Part shown: piece after piece, positions 10,229-21,885 of the stretch
Layout: the number at the start of each line of letters is the position of its first letter
Numbering within the stretch: position 1 is the stretch's first letter
DNA from: Linum tenue
Taxonomy: Eukaryota; Streptophyta; Magnoliopsida; Malpighiales; Linaceae
Length of the DNA: 64,000 nt
Reading direction: 5' to 3'
NCBI GenBank assembly: GCA_946122785.1
Contig: CAMGYJ010000010.1
Coordinates: 33,273,608 to 33,337,607 of the forward strand
Program-made: the position numbers and the translations under genes
The notes under the pieces: model-generated
The model's input: the letters and a program-made list of their open reading frames with translations, nothing else
The model's database searches: none
Told to the model about the DNA's origin: nothing

Positions 10229-12369
10229 ATGGAAGCAACACTTGAAGCGATCAAAAATCAATTGGAGAACATTGCTCGTGCTCAAGAAGAGCAAACAGCA
10301 AGGCTTGCCGAGCAAGCCACGAGGATGGAGGCGGTCGAGACAAGGCTCCAGCAGCCGGTTGTGGTCAACGCAAACCCTAACCCTAGACCTCCACCAGAAT
10401 AAAGGGGAAGGGAAAATCGGGCTCCTCCACCTTTGGTTCACGAATTGCAACGTCATATGCATTAGCTTAGACGACTGGGTATACCTCGAGCTGAAAGGAG
10501 AGGGCGGCAGCAGCATCATGAAGAGGAAAATTTTGAGGAGTTTAATGATGAGGAAGAAAAGGGTTTTGAGGATGATGATGATTTGCGAAACCTCAAGGTC
10601 ACGATTCCACCTTTTCGCGGTACCACGAACCCTGATGCTTATTGGATTGGAAGCGAAAGATGGAACTAGTATTTGATTGTCATAATTACTCCGATAAGAA
10701 GAAAGTGACATTGGCTGCCCTAGAGTTCTTGGATTATGCACTTGTTTGGTGGGATCAGTTGGGAACGAGAAGAAGGAGAAACATGCAGCGTCCTATTGAG
10801 ACGTGGGATGAGATGAAAGGAATTATGAGGGATCGGTTTGTACCGAGTTCCCATTTGCGAGATATGTATCAAAACCTCCAGCTTCTATGGTAAGGAACTA
10901 GAAGCGTTGAAGATTATCACAAGGAGATGGAAGTATTGATGATACGTGCTGATGTGAGAGAGGACGACGAGGCTACCATAGCTCGTTTTCTGTATGGTCT
11001 CAATCGAGAGATCAAGAACGTTGTGGAGATACAACCGTTCCTTGAACTTGAAGATTTGGTGGATATGGCGAGTAAAGTGGAACGGCAGCTTCGAAATAGG
11101 AGGTTTCAACCCTCCTCGAATTCCACACGTTCGAGCCAAGGAGTTGTAACCAATCCTAAGCCGCAACTGGCCGTGAAAGAAGCTCCTAGACCCGCGGCAA
11201 GGACTGATGGTGCAAATCCAGTTCTGAAGCAAGGTGGATCATCGGGACAAATTCATTATTTCAAATGCCATGGAAGAGGACACATTGCGAGCCAGTGTGC
11301 CAATAAGAAGACCCTGATCTTGCTTGATAATGGCGAGTATGTATCTGAGGAAGAGGGAGAGACCACCGATTCTGATGTTGATGAGTCTATGGAAATGGAA
11401 CCACCTACAGGCAGCTTGTTTGTAGCACGGAGGGTATTGACTGAGCATCCTATGGAGGAGAGTGAACAGCGAGAAAATATCTTCCATACGAGATGTGTAG
11501 TTGATGGAAATTTGTTGTCTCTGGTGATCGATGGAGGAAGTTGCACGATCGTTGTGAGTGCGTGTGCGGTGAAGAGGCTAGGGTTTCCTACGTTGAAGCA
11601 TCCAAAGCCATACACGCTGCAATGGCTTAACGATCACGGATCCATCAAAGTCACAAAGCATGCACTAATGAAGTTCGAGATTGGAGATTACAAAGATGAG
11701 ATTTTTTTGATGAAGTGCCTATGCAAGCTGCGCATGTGCTTTTTGGCAGGTCGTGGCAGTTTGATCGACAAGCACAGCAAGATGGAGTGACAAATGAGTA
11801 CAAGTTGCAACATGGAGGACATAAGTTCGTGTTGAAGCCTCTGTATCCAAGTGAAGTATATCGAGATCAACTCCAAATGCAGCAACATCGAGTGCAAGAA
11901 AAGGCGAGTAATGCCTCGACCAAGAAAGGAGAAGAAGGAGTTTGAATTGTGGATTCGAAGGCAGTGATGCTAGCACGAAGTGGAGATTTGAAGCAAGCTG
12001 CCTATGCACGCGAACCTTTGATTGTGCTCAAGTACAGGGACGTGCTACTCAATCAAGGGCTAGTCCAAGAAGTTCCAGCCGAAGCAAGAGTGGTGTTGGA
12101 AGAGTTCGAGGACGTGTTTCTAGTGGAAGCACCGAAGGGGCTGCCTCCTATTCGCGAAATTGAGCAACATATTGATTTCGTGCCGTGAGCTCAAATTCCA
12201 AACAAGGCAGCATATCGAGCTAATCTGGAAGAGACCAAAGAACTGCAAAGGAAGATTGACGAGCTCATGGAGAAGGGGAATGTTCGAGAAAGTTTAAGCC
12301 CGTGTGCAGTTCTGGTGATTCTCGTGCCGAAGAAGGATCACACCTGGCGGATGTGTGTAGACTTCCGAG
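10229..12369 (+). pseudogene. Ty3/gypsy gag-protease-partial RT, frameshifted and truncated
   Basis: Gag starts at ATG 10229 (coiled coil NQLENIARAQEEQ). The reading then jumps frames near 10400 and 10640. The gag domain runs to about 11090 (WWDQLGTRRRRNMQ, EMKGIMRDRFVPS, FLYGLNREIKNVVE). A CCHC knuckle CHGRGHIASQC lies near 11268, the protease SLVIDGGSCT near 11518, and the N-terminus of reverse transcriptase (ELMEKGNVRESLSPCAV ... VDFR) at about 12200-12369. Breaks include a stop near 10891, a frame change near 11710 and a stop at 12186. The element is cut off at 12369 by another LTR. It is related to the intact gag at 15046-18051. Not functional. Confidence 0.9.
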
Positions 12370-12444
12370 TGACACGCTAAAACACAACACCTAACAATGG
12401 CCAAGTGTAACCAATGAAAGGGACTGCAGTATAGTGGCACAAGT

Positions 12445-12842
12445 GCAGAGCTCAAGGCTGCAGAAATTGGATTGAAGATTGCGTGGGAAAGAGGGTACAG
12501 ACAAGTGGACTTGAAGCTTGATTCCTCAACAGCAATCGAGATTATCAGAAACTGGAACGACGATGATCACAGACATGGGCTCATTGCACAACAGATTGGG
12601 CGTCTTTTGAACTATGATTGGGATGTATGTATCTCCCATGTTTATAGGGAAGGAAATTATGCCGCTGATTTTCCTGCGAAAAAAGGGTCACGATGTTTCT
12701 TTTGGCTCACATCTCATCGATGTGAGAGACCCCGAACTTTTGTACTGGATCAATTATGATATCATGGGAATCACCATGAATCGGGTTGTTAATGAATGAA
12801 TGAATGAGACGCCCTTAGCGTCTGTCTTCTTACAAAAAAAAA
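12445..12842 (+). mobile_element. 5'-truncated LINE with RNase H-like domain
   Basis: An exact 17-bp target duplication AGTATAGTGGCACAAGT lies at 12428-12444 and again at 12843-12859. Between them is the 3' end of a plant LINE: a reverse-transcriptase-associated RNase H-like domain (LKLDSSTAIEIIRNW, HVYREGNYAADF), one frameshift at the A-run near 12680, a stop near 12797, a small hairpin GACGC CCTTA GCGTC and a poly-A tail. Truncation at 5', poly-A and long TSD are hallmarks of target-primed reverse transcription. Confidence 0.93.
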
Positions 12843-13689
12843 AGTATAGTGGCACAAGTAATAAATATCGAATCCACGGGTCTCTAGAGTTACTATTACT
12901 CAGCTTCAGTTCATTATCTAGCAAACTAGATTAAGGATCGATTTATAAACTACTCTACTGACTACTCTACTAATTACAAGTTGGGAATTCACTTAGGTAT
13001 GATTCCCCCTAGCTCCTCAATTTGGTCCAAGTTGCAATTATCTTTGGTTGATCTACTGTTGATTAAACTGCGGAAGATCCTAAATTAGCTTGGAATCTCT
13101 TAAGCTGACCAAGCCCTCTCAGACAGAATACTCGGCAGGCGACTAGCCTTCACCGGGATAGACTGCTAAGGCGATTCACACAGATCTCCACTACTGGAAT
13201 GAATTCCAGTACAAAGCAGTAGATTGACTAACTCTCGTATAACCAATCTAGTACTACCAAATGATGAAGCTCTAACAACCTAATCAGATTCTATCTATCT
13301 CAGGTTGCAGCAAAAATCAAGAAAAGCTGATCAAACTTCAAGCAATTCAATGAATCATGCATCATTCGATTATAATCAAACAATATAGCATCCAAAACTT
13401 CATACAAGAAAGATCCTAACACATGGAACTAGTGTTCCTCAAAACCTAAGTAAAGGGAAGTTACTCCATAGAGAAGAGAGAGACTGCAGAAATCTGATCT
13501 AGATCTTCAATCTCCATCTACAAGCTTGATTCCCGGGCTCCAATGACAAAAAAATCCTCCAAAATAGCTCCAAGAATGTTCCCAAGTCGCTCTCTCTCTC
13601 TAGGGTTCGTCCCTTGGGTGTTTGGGAACCAAAAACCCAGCTCTCTCCTTTCCTTTTGCTGAAAATCGGGTTTTAACCAGAAATTCCCG

Positions 13690-13929
13690 ATCACACGGCC
13701 AGGCCACACTGCCGTATGACTTCCCCAGCTGCCCGTGTGACTTTTTGCAAACCGCGGCGTTTTGATAAATGGCTCGGCCTTCCTACGCGGCCACGACCCA
13801 CACGGCCGTGTGGAGTTCCAGGATGCCCGTGTGGGATTTACCGAGCCTTCACACGGCCACAAGGGGTCCTCTACACGGCCCGTGTGACTTTGCCCGTGCA
13901 ATTTGGTGCCACACGGCCAAGTCACACGG
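13690..13929. repeat. ACACGGCCGTGTG-type palindrome cluster
   Basis: About ten copies of CACACGGCC, GCCCGTGTG or the full palindrome ACACGGCCGTGTG crowd into 240 bp, upstream (minus sense) of the CT-rich leader of the 12370-13929 LTR. It lies in the presumed U3, the promoter part of the LTR. Confidence 0.8.
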
Positions 13930-14512
13930 TGACTCACTCCTACTGTCACCCTAGAAAATGGCCAAGTATAACCAATTCCTAAAGCGTAGTATAGCGGGTC
14001 GGGTTTTAATGTCAACCCGGGTCCTAGATGTGATGACTACTAGGTGAATTCTTGTTATTTAGCAGTGAACTTTTAGTGAAACTCAAGCAAACAAAACACA
14101 GAGCAAGTAAACGGTTTGTTGTCAAGTCAAGAGAGGTCACCCGGATATGGTTCCCCCTAGACTGCAGTTAAGTCGGATTGTAATTACCAAGTTCAGTTTT
14201 CATGAAAGTTATACTGCGGAAGGTTCTCAATTAGCCTGAAGTCTCGACTAAAGGTCTCCAGACCCTCTCAATCTGAGTCTCTAGCGGGCGACTAACCTCC
14301 ACCGGAGTAAACAGATTGAGGCCCTAATGAACCAAACCTCCACTACCGAATTGACTTCGGTACAGAATAGCGAATTGGCCCCTCGACTAAAGTCACCAAT
14401 TCGCCACCTTCGATTAAGGGTACTCTATCAACCTAGGCAGATATTCTCATTCCAGGTCAAAGCAGAAACAACAGGAATTTGATCAGGATTCAAGTCATTC
14501 AATCATTCAAAC
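13930..14512 (-). mobile_element. Athila left (3') LTR, first part
   Basis: It begins TGACTCACTCC and matches 27438-28020. It is interrupted after ATTCAAAC by the nested element; the target duplication CAAAC is 14508-14512. In minus-strand sense this is the distal (U5) end of the 3' LTR. Confidence 0.95.
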
Positions 14513-15472
14513 TGATGAGACCAAACTCGGGACTCAAAGGATCACAGTCGCGCAGCACGCTAGCTAGGTCAAGATGATGCTCTCGGATTAAACACAGAAC
14601 TCGACCCTAGCTTGGTCAAGCTCTCACAAACTCAATTTCGGATGGAATCGAACGGGAACCCTTACACCTGGAAGGATGCACACTCGATATGAGGAAGCTT
14701 TCGATGCAATCGATGGCGATTCTCGATTGATAAGCAAAGTCAGCAAGTCTTTGATCGCAACCAAAAACCAATCAAACTCACAAACTCTCAAGTTTGGGAA
14801 TTGGAATAAAATTCATTCAATCAACATGTTCTGCTCACCCCTTCACGTTCCAAGCCTTTTATAGGCAATTACAACCACCATCCTACGCTTAAAAGGAATC
14901 AACACTAATCCTAGTTCAACTATAACAATAACTACTACTAATCCTTGTGGCACAAGGAAATCAAGTCTTACATTACAAGGAAATAAAACAGCTTAACATA
15001 GTTACTTTGGCCGCCTTGTTCAAGGATCAAACGAACTCCAATTCTTCAACCAATGCCTTTACGTTGTAGATTGTGAAATGTAGTTTCATGGGGTACTCGT
15101 CTCTGGCCATGGTTCTCCCCCATCTGTCCAGAATGAAGCCCTAAAGTAGTCACCTCCAACTCAGTTCCAGACTTAGCCATTTTTGAACAAAATTCCAGTT
15201 TCTGGCTAGCAACTTGGAGGCTTTGGAAAATCATTAAAATGGCTTCTCCTGGCTTATCCAAAGCTTCCATTGTGTAGAGAAACATCTCTATTCCAGCCCC
15301 AAACTCTTGCCTTGTATTTCCTTCGAGCCATTTGAGCGTAGCAAGCTTCCAAAGATGGTATCCTGCAACATAAAAATGACTTAGACAAAATTCACCCTCC
15401 TTATCCGTGATTGATCCTGTTTCTTGATCGATCCATTGAGGGTTGTAATTCGAGAGGTTTGGGATCATATCA
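14513..15472 (-). mobile_element. LTR (3') of nested gypsy element
   Basis: 960 bp, TGATGAGACC ... GGATCATATCA. On the minus strand it starts TGATATGATCC and ends GGTCTCATCA. A TATA box (minus TATAAAAGG) is at 14855-14863. The adjacent plus-strand CCCCCCC at 15475-15481 is the complement of the polypurine tract. Confidence 0.95.
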
Positions 15473-18051
15473 AGCCCCCCCTGTTGAAAAAGCTTTGTCC
15501 TCAAAGCTTGGGCCTTCTTCTCCTCAAAAGACCTGCAGAATTGATCCCAAACTGGATCCAAAAAAGGCTGCTCAAACAAAAATCTGACCGGAAAATTTGC
15601 AGTTTCCGGCGACGGCGAAACTTCCGGTAAGGATTCCAAAATTGGGAATTTCTCTTCGGCGCCTTCTCGTCCCAAATCGTTGCTTCCTAAAGGTTCGCCT
15701 TGCTTCCAGGAATCGATTCGACCCATTCCCGTGCCTTGATTATTCCCGATTCGTCCCCAATGGACACCCAAACATTTCCCGCCGTCGGGAAATTTAAAAT
15801 TCCCAGAATCCGGCGAGTGAATTCCAGATTCCGGCGACCCCAAATTGAAATTGGGTATTTTCGCGTCCGGCTTCCCCCCGTCCAATTGATCGACCCGCAA
15901 GCTTCGTTGGACGATTCTGAGCTTTCCCACAGTCGCCAATGGCGTCGAATCACTCCCAAACTCCCCGTCCAATGCACACTTCTCGCCGTCGTTGTTCTTC
16001 ACCATTTGGCCCGATAGTTTCGAATTGGGGCTTTTTGATACGAAGAGATTCGGCCCCAATTGACCTGGGCTACACGTTCCTGGGACTTTGACGAATGTGG
16101 CGACGTCTTTGGCTCGGCCTGGACTGCCCCCAACTCTTCCCCCCAATTCACTCTCTCTCTTCCCCTGCACTGCCGTCGGCGAGTAACAGAGTGGCCGAGC
16201 CGATCGGCTTCGAAACCCCCTAGGGCGCAGCAAGGCGGTGAGCGCATACCGTCGAACGAGGAGACTGCCTTCCTTTCGCGACCCGCCTTCTCCCTGCGCT
16301 CGATTAGCCGCCAGCTGACGTTGGTCATCTCGGACTTCCGCCGGTGACAACGGCGTGAGCTTGAGCTTCTTCCCGCCATGTTCAAAAGTGTAGCAATTGG
16401 TGCGGCCATGGTGAGTTACTCCACGATCAAATTGCCAAGGTCGTCCAAGAAGCAGATGAGCCACCTGCATCGGCGCAACATCGCACAAAATTCGATCCTT
16501 GTAATGTCCGAGCTCAACATCAACCCAAGCTTGTTTTGTCACTCGTACTGCTCCATGATCATTCAGCCAATGAAGACTATAAGGCTCCTGATGCTTGATT
16601 GTGTTAAGCCCAAGTTTCCTTACTGTTTCCAGGCTTACAACGTTGGTACAGCTACCACCGTCGATTACCAGCGAGAGCAGATTTCCTTGACTTCGACAGC
16701 GTGTGTGAAACAGATTACTTCGCTGCTGGGTTTCGCTTGCAGCATCAATCGTCAAAGCACGCCTGTTCACCATTGTAAATTTGCCTGGATCGGGATCAGC
16801 AATGATCTCTTCATCTACTTCCTCATCGGTGGAGTCATCATTGATCTTGTTATCTTCAACTTCAGACTCGGAGTAGTATTCCCCGTCGCGAAGAACCAGT
16901 GTCTTCGTGTTTGGGCACTGAAACGATTTGTGACCACGACCGTGGCACTTGAAGCACTCCAATCGGCTGGTCGAGCCTCCAACTCTCTCCTGTACTCCCG
17001 ACGCACTACTCTGTCCTGCGGAACGTGCCATGACTGGTCGAGTTGGAGCAGCTTCCACTTGAGGAATTGTTTCAACGGAAGCACTCTGCCGAGGAGTTGT
17101 GTTCTGAAACCGCCGTCCTGATCCAGCCTTCAATTGCCGTTCAACCTTGATAGCAAGGTGAACCACTTCTTCCAAATCCACGAATTGACGTAGCTCCACC
17201 TCATTTCGAACTTCCCTGTTGAGGCCATGAAGAAAGCGTGAAATCGTCGCCTCCTGATCCTCTCTAACATCCGCTCTCACCATTAACAGCTCCAGTTCTT
17301 TGTAATAGTCATCAACGGACCTCGACCCCTGCCGAATTGCTTGCAACGACTCGTATAACTCGCGTTGATAATATGCAGGAACAAAACGCTCTCTCATCAA
17401 TCCCCTTAACTCTTCCCATGTCGCCACAGGAGCCTGCAAGTTCCTTCTTCTTCTCAACTGAACCTTCTCCCACCACGTCGCAGCATAATCAGTGAATTCA
17501 TACGTCGCTAATGTGATCTTCTGCGAATCGCTGTAGTTGCCACACTGAAAAAACAAGGTAATCTTCCTCTCCCAATCCAGATATGCAGCAGCGTTGATTG
17601 TTCCTTGAAAGGCTGGAATCGAGAGTTTAATTCCCCTCAATTCCGATACGGGCACCTCCTCTGTTCCTTGTTCAGCTCGCAACACTCCTGCTCGTTGATG
17701 GTGTGGTGGTCGTTGGTTGACGTCCAGGGTCATCAGTTGTCGTTCTAGCTCTATAACGCGTTCGGCCAGAGCTTGATTGTCGGCCTCGGTGCCATTCCTC
17801 CTCGGAATTCTTTGATTCGCCAGCGGTGGGAACCCCTGCTCGTGAGCAGTATGAGTTCTGAGCGGTGTCGCCGCCATTGGTTCCTCAGGCTGTCGCAGCA
17901 TTGTGACTTGGCGAGTCAGAGCATCAAATTTATTATTGATGTCTGCGAACCTTTCTTCTTGCCTGTCCAGCTGGTTCTGCAACAGGGCCACGACTTGCTC
18001 CTGTAAGAATTGTTGCAGCCCCGCCATCGTAACAGGTTGGGCCTCTCCCAT
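15046..18051 (-). CDS. Gag-protease polyprotein of the nested gypsy element
   Basis: The first ATG of the long frame is at 18051; the frame is open back to 18273 but only with a GTG and across the primer site. Coordinates here count from the GTG as residue 1. The gag domain is at about 205-380 (YLDWERKITLFF, TWWEKVQLRRRRNLQ, FLHGLNREVRN), the CCHC knuckle CFKCHGRGHKSFQC at 440-453, and the aspartic protease with Asp538 in LVIDGGSCTNVV and LLGRPW at about 608. After about residue 660 the protein leaves known domains; the frame runs on through the polypurine tract into the LTR and stops at 15046. No RT follows. The intact frame and identical LTRs suggest recent activity. Gag of 10229-12369 is a relative. 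Where translation really ends is uncertain. Confidence 0.85.
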   Translation of the reverse strand: MGEAQPVTMAGLQQFLQEQVVALLQNQLDRQEERFADINNKFDALTRQVTMLRQPEEPMAATPLRTHTAHEQGFPPLANQRIPRRNGTEADNQALAERVIELERQLMTLDVNQRPPHHQRAGVLRAEQGTEEVPVSELRGIKLSIPAFQGTINAAAYLDWERKITLFFQCGNYSDSQKITLATYEFTDYAATWWEKVQLRRRRNLQAPVATWEELRGLMRERFVPAYYQRELYESLQAIRQGSRSVDDYYKELELLMVRADVREDQEATISRFLHGLNREVRNEVELRQFVDLEEVVHLAIKVERQLKAGSGRRFQNTTPRQSASVETIPQVEAAPTRPVMARSAGQSSASGVQERVGGSTSRLECFKCHGRGHKSFQCPNTKTLVLRDGEYYSESEVEDNKINDDSTDEEVDEEIIADPDPGKFTMVNRRALTIDAASETQQRSNLFHTRCRSQGNLLSLVIDGGSCTNVVSLETVRKLGLNTIKHQEPYSLHWLNDHGAVRVTKQAWVDVELGHYKDRILCDVAPMQVAHLLLGRPWQFDRGVTHHGRTNCYTFEHGGKKLKLTPLSPAEVRDDQRQLAANRAQGEGGSRKEGSLLVRRYALTALLRPRGFRSRSARPLCYSPTAVQGKRESELGGRVGGSPGRAKDVATFVKVPGTCSPGQLGPNLFVSKSPNSKLSGQMVKNNDGEKCALDGEFGSDSTPLATVGKLRIVQRSLRVDQLDGGKPDAKIPNFNLGSPESGIHSPDSGNFKFPDGGKCLGVHWGRIGNNQGTGMGRIDSWKQGEPLGSNDLGREGAEEKFPILESLPEVSPSPETANFPVRFLFEQPFLDPVWDQFCRSFEEKKAQALRTKLFQQGGLDMIPNLSNYNPQWIDQETGSITDKEGEFCLSHFYVAGYHLWKLATLKWLEGNTRQEFGAGIEMFLYTMEALDKPGEAILMIFQSLQVASQKLEFCSKMAKSGTELEVTTLGLHSGQMGENHGQRRVPHETTFHNLQRKGIG

Positions 18052-18258
18052 CGTCGATTTCACTTGATTAGAAGTCGATGCCGGGTTAGAGGTTTGATTC
18101 TTTGATGCAACTGCTGCTGCTTGTTTCTTCTTCTTTTTCTGTTCGGATAACAGCAGGGCAGGATCACCTGTGACAGGGCCCTTCGACCTCGTCCAGTGAC
18201 TTGCTCCGGCGCCGCCCTCCTTCGTTATCTCCGTGCTTGTGTCCACTGCGTTGAACCA

Positions 18259-18272
18259 GGCTCTAGATGCCA
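18259..18272 (-). promoter_or_regulatory. Primer binding site (variant tRNA-iMet type) of nested element
   Basis: Minus-strand TGGCATCTAGAGCC lies 2 nt after the LTR end. It resembles the iMet-type site TGGTATCAGAGCC with one substitution and one extra base. The position is exactly right; the imperfect match lowers confidence in the tRNA identity. Confidence 0.6.
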
Positions 18273-18274
18273 CT

Positions 18275-19234
18275 TGATGAGACCAAACTCGGGACTCAAA
18301 GGATCACAGTCGCGCAGCACGCTAGCTAGGTCAAGATGATGCTCTCGGATTAAACACAGAACTCGACCCTAGCTTGGTCAAGCTCTCACAAACTCAATTT
18401 CGGATGGAATCGAACGGGAACCCTTACACCTGGAAGGATGCACACTCGATATGAGGAAGCTTTCGATGCAATCGATGGCGATTCTCGATTGATAAGCAAA
18501 GTCAGCAAGTCTTTGATCGCAACCAAAAACCAATCAAACTCACAAACTCTCAAGTTTGGGAATTGGAATAAAATTCATTCAATCAACATGTTCTGCTCAC
18601 CCCTTCACGTTCCAAGCCTTTTATAGGCAATTACAACCACCATCCTACGCTTAAAAGGAATCAACACTAATCCTAGTTCAACTATAACAATAACTACTAC
18701 TAATCCTTGTGGCACAAGGAAATCAAGTCTTACATTACAAGGAAATAAAACAGCTTAACATAGTTACTTTGGCCGCCTTGTTCAAGGATCAAACGAACTC
18801 CAATTCTTCAACCAATGCCTTTACGTTGTAGATTGTGAAATGTAGTTTCATGGGGTACTCGTCTCTGGCCATGGTTCTCCCCCATCTGTCCAGAATGAAG
18901 CCCTAAAGTAGTCACCTCCAACTCAGTTCCAGACTTAGCCATTTTTGAACAAAATTCCAGTTTCTGGCTAGCAACTTGGAGGCTTTGGAAAATCATTAAA
19001 ATGGCTTCTCCTGGCTTATCCAAAGCTTCCATTGTGTAGAGAAACATCTCTATTCCAGCCCCAAACTCTTGCCTTGTATTTCCTTCGAGCCATTTGAGCG
19101 TAGCAAGCTTCCAAAGATGGTATCCTGCAACATAAAAATGACTTAGACAAAATTCACCCTCCTTATCCGTGATTGATCCTGTTTCTTGATCGATCCATTG
19201 AGGGTTGTAATTCGAGAGGTTTGGGATCATATCA
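18275..19234 (-). mobile_element. LTR (5') of nested gypsy element
   Basis: 960 bp, the apparent identical copy of 14513-15472, including the TATA box (minus strand, 18617-18625). It is followed on the plus strand by the target duplication CAAAC (19235-19239), after which the Athila LTR resumes. Confidence 0.96.
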
Positions 19235-19239
19235 CAAAC

Positions 19240-19995
19240 CTCAATCGAATATAATCAATTCACAAACTCTGTACTTGGGTTCATACAATCAGACCTAGCA
19301 TACAAATCTAGGGTTCTCCATACCCAGATGAATGGGGAAACTACTCCATAGAGAAAGAAGCAAAAGCAGATTCAGACACGGAAATCATACTGTGAAGTTG
19401 GATTCCTGCTTCTGGACGTTTAATCGCACTTCTCCAAGCTCAAGACGGGCTCCAATGGTGTTGAAGATCGATCTATGGCGCTTGAGAACTCTGGTTCGAC
19501 GCTTTCTCTCTCTAGGTATCGGTTTCTCTCTCAAAAACTCGGAACCCTTTGAAAATTGGCCTTCTTCCTCTTTTATCAGCTGCCTGGTCGCGATACCCGG
19601 TCAAAATACCCGGTCGGGTATTTTATGGTTCGACCGGGTATTGTGAAACGCACCGTTCCACTAAAGGCGAAAATCCCCGGTCTACCACCAAAATCCCCGA
19701 CCGGGGATTTAAGGCCTTCGCCCGGGCCCCCTTCTGTTTCTCACGGGTGCCAAAAACGATAAATACCCGGTCGGGTATTTTGCCATCCGACCGGGTATTT
19801 TCCTCCTGCAGCCCCCTTAGTCCCAACTCGGCTCCTTTCGACCCAGAACTCGTTTCTCCGCCTCGATTCCAACGCCGGGACCTGAAATATGACACAAACA
19901 CACAACCTGGCGTAAAATCGGCTTAAAACACGAGATTCCTCAGCACAAACGGCTCCAGAATAGGGGTGAAAATATGTATAATTATCGGTCTATCA
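19240..19995 (-). mobile_element. Athila left (3') LTR, second part
   Basis: It continues the split LTR (CTCAATCGAAT...) and ends GGTCTATCA at 19995. It carries AATACCCGGTCGGGTATT-type palindromes at about 19585-19805, and a TATA-like TGATAAAAG on the minus strand near 19570-19580 beside them. Confidence 0.95.
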
Positions 19996-20011
19996 AACTC
20001 CCCCACACTTA
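19996..20011 (-). promoter_or_regulatory. Polypurine tract of the Athila element
   Basis: Plus AACTCCCCCACACTT is minus AAGTGTGGGGGAGTT, directly before the LTR start TGATAG. This G-rich tract is the expected primer for plus-strand DNA synthesis in Athila-type elements; GACAAGCAAAC just upstream is also characteristic. Confidence 0.85.
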
Positions 20012-21885
20012 ACCGTTTGCTTGTCCCCAAGCAAACCAAGTCAGACACTAGGTAAGCTTACAAATCAATCAACCAACACTGGGGACAAGTCATAAAGGCA
20101 CAAAACACGTGAATCGCACTGGTTTTCAAACATCAATACATGCACAACCTCAATAACAACCTGGACAACCACCACAAAGGACATTCGAGTGCAGCAAATC
20201 GAGTAAAGGAAGAGTCTCCCGTCTGTTCACTAGCCAACCTAGACTTGATTCAACCACTTACTCAAAACAGTCGACTCATGCATCCAACTCAAAACATCAG
20301 AATAGAGACCGAGCAATCTAGGTCCTCACCGGGGTACAAGAGCATATAGAAAATGGAAATGAATCACTCACTCTCGACTAGTGGGGTCAGGACAATTTTT
20401 GATGCGAAAGATGCGCATGCTATTTCTCTCAATCCCTATCATCTCTTCACCATGATGGCAGCCTCTAAATGCTAGAGTTCACATATGGGGTGTCACCACT
20501 AACTAATCAGGAGGTCTTAGACACAGGTTCAAATGACTGGCTAGGGTCTTGGACATGGGGAAAAGGCCTTTTAGGTGGTGGAAGTATTCATAGCAAAAAG
20601 GTTCCACATTTTCCAAACACACAATCACAGTCAACCAACCCGGTATTTTCTTTCTGCTATTCTGCATTCCTCAATATCTTAAGAGCACAAGAGCGAAGGA
20701 GGCATAATCATCAGCATTTCCAAGCCAGACTACTAAGAAACACTGCTTACTGGGCATTACTCCGATTGTTGGTAGTGACTCTCTTTTGCTTTCAATTTTT
20801 CTTTGTTTTTCTTTCATTTTTCTTTTCATTTCTTAAGAGAGCCCCCACTTCTGCAATAATTTCAAACACATGCCCAACTTTTAAGCACTACCTCCAACAC
20901 TCACATAGACTTTAAGCAGAAACAGCAGAGAATATATAAAACCACTCTGTGGAACCTTCTAAAAGATGCGACAAGGGTGATTTTTTCATTATAGACCAAA
21001 AGAAAGGATAACACACGGCTCAAAGGGGCTGACTAGGGGATATGACACATCAGGACAGTCAGTTTTGGGCGTGGGCTAATCCTATGCCCCCATCATCTTA
21101 GCTAGTGACAACGTGAATGCTACACATCATGGAAGAGGGATCTAGTCGCACAAGAAAGAAACGAGCAGGCTCAAATCTCACATGGCTACCTATATGCTCT
21201 ATCTCACATTCTGATACCCTGAACTAGATGCATAAACGACTGTCAAGGATAAGTAATCAGATCAAGTCAGATCAAGTCACAGTTGGCAAGCAAACAGTTG
21301 AAAAACTGAACCCCTACATCGTTCTACTGCACATCTCAGTCCTCATCATAGGTTGTACCTAGTCGCAAACAAGTTGTCATGCATTAATCCGAAAACCAAT
21401 CAATTCATCCATCAAAACACAGTGCCAATATGATCAAACAGCAGTACTCGGAGCCCTCAAATCGTAAGATTTGGACAGTGGACTAGGCTCCAAGCACACA
21501 AACAGAGCTAATGCAGTCAAAAGATAAACATCCCCCCCACACTTAAGATCGACATTGCCCTCAATGGAGAAGAGGGAAGGAAAGGGGAACGATGTTACCG
21601 GTGTGCACAGACTGCAGAAGACTGGAAATGGACCAGTCGGCATGGGATGGACTGGAGAGAGGACCAGTCGGGAACACAGGCAGAGCTAAAAGAGACCAAA
21701 AAGCTCAAACACATACGTTAGGTCCAACGGTCAGCCCAATAGTACATAATCCAGAATGAAAAGAAACAAAAACCGACACAAAACAGACAGTTTGCATGCT
21801 GACACAGATAAAAACTCTCAAAACAAGCCCCTAGGGCCCTCCGAGACCGGAGAAATCAATCTGATCCATAAGGTCGTCGACGCCA
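20012..21885 (-). other. Non-coding 3' internal region of the Athila element
   Basis: There is no convincing ORF. A second G-rich tract (minus AAGTGTGGGGGGGATG, about 21531-21546) follows the phrase TTGAGGGCAATGTCGATC, a known Athila end-of-pol motif, and resembles an extra polypurine tract. The remaining 1.8 kb shows no protein homology that I recognise. Confidence 0.6.

Larger units (their letters stand above)
12370..13929 (-). mobile_element. Diverged Athila-like LTR, truncated at its right end
   Basis: It has the same order of landmarks as the Athila LTR at 13930: GGCCAAGTGTAACCAAT, GATTCCCCCTAG, CTGCGGAAGATCC, CCTCCACTAC-like phrases, ACTCCATAGAGA, then CTCTCTCTAGGG. Read on the minus strand it ends ...GTGTCA at 12370. 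Its minus-strand start is missing because the Athila element abuts at 13930. The outer 240 bp (about 13690-13929) are packed with ACACGGCCGTGTG-type palindromes. A LINE sits inside at 12445-12842. No internal coding part remains. Confidence 0.75.
14513..19234 (-). mobile_element. Nested non-autonomous Ty3/gypsy element (gag-protease only)
   Basis: A complete insertion: 960-bp LTRs at 14513-15472 and 18275-19234 with no difference that I can see, and the 5-bp target duplication CAAAC at 14508-14512 and 19235-19239. The internal part (about 2.8 kb, minus strand) has a primer site next to 18275, one long gag-protease ORF, and a polypurine tract next to 15472. It lacks RT, RNase H and integrase. 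The other Athila LTR (28011-28036) shows the uninterrupted site with a single CAAAC. Identical LTRs imply very recent movement, presumably using proteins of an autonomous relative. Confidence 0.96.

Noticed and set aside
16378..17121. 247-codon plus-strand frame within the nested element
   Set aside because: It is antisense to the gag-protease ORF; no motif.
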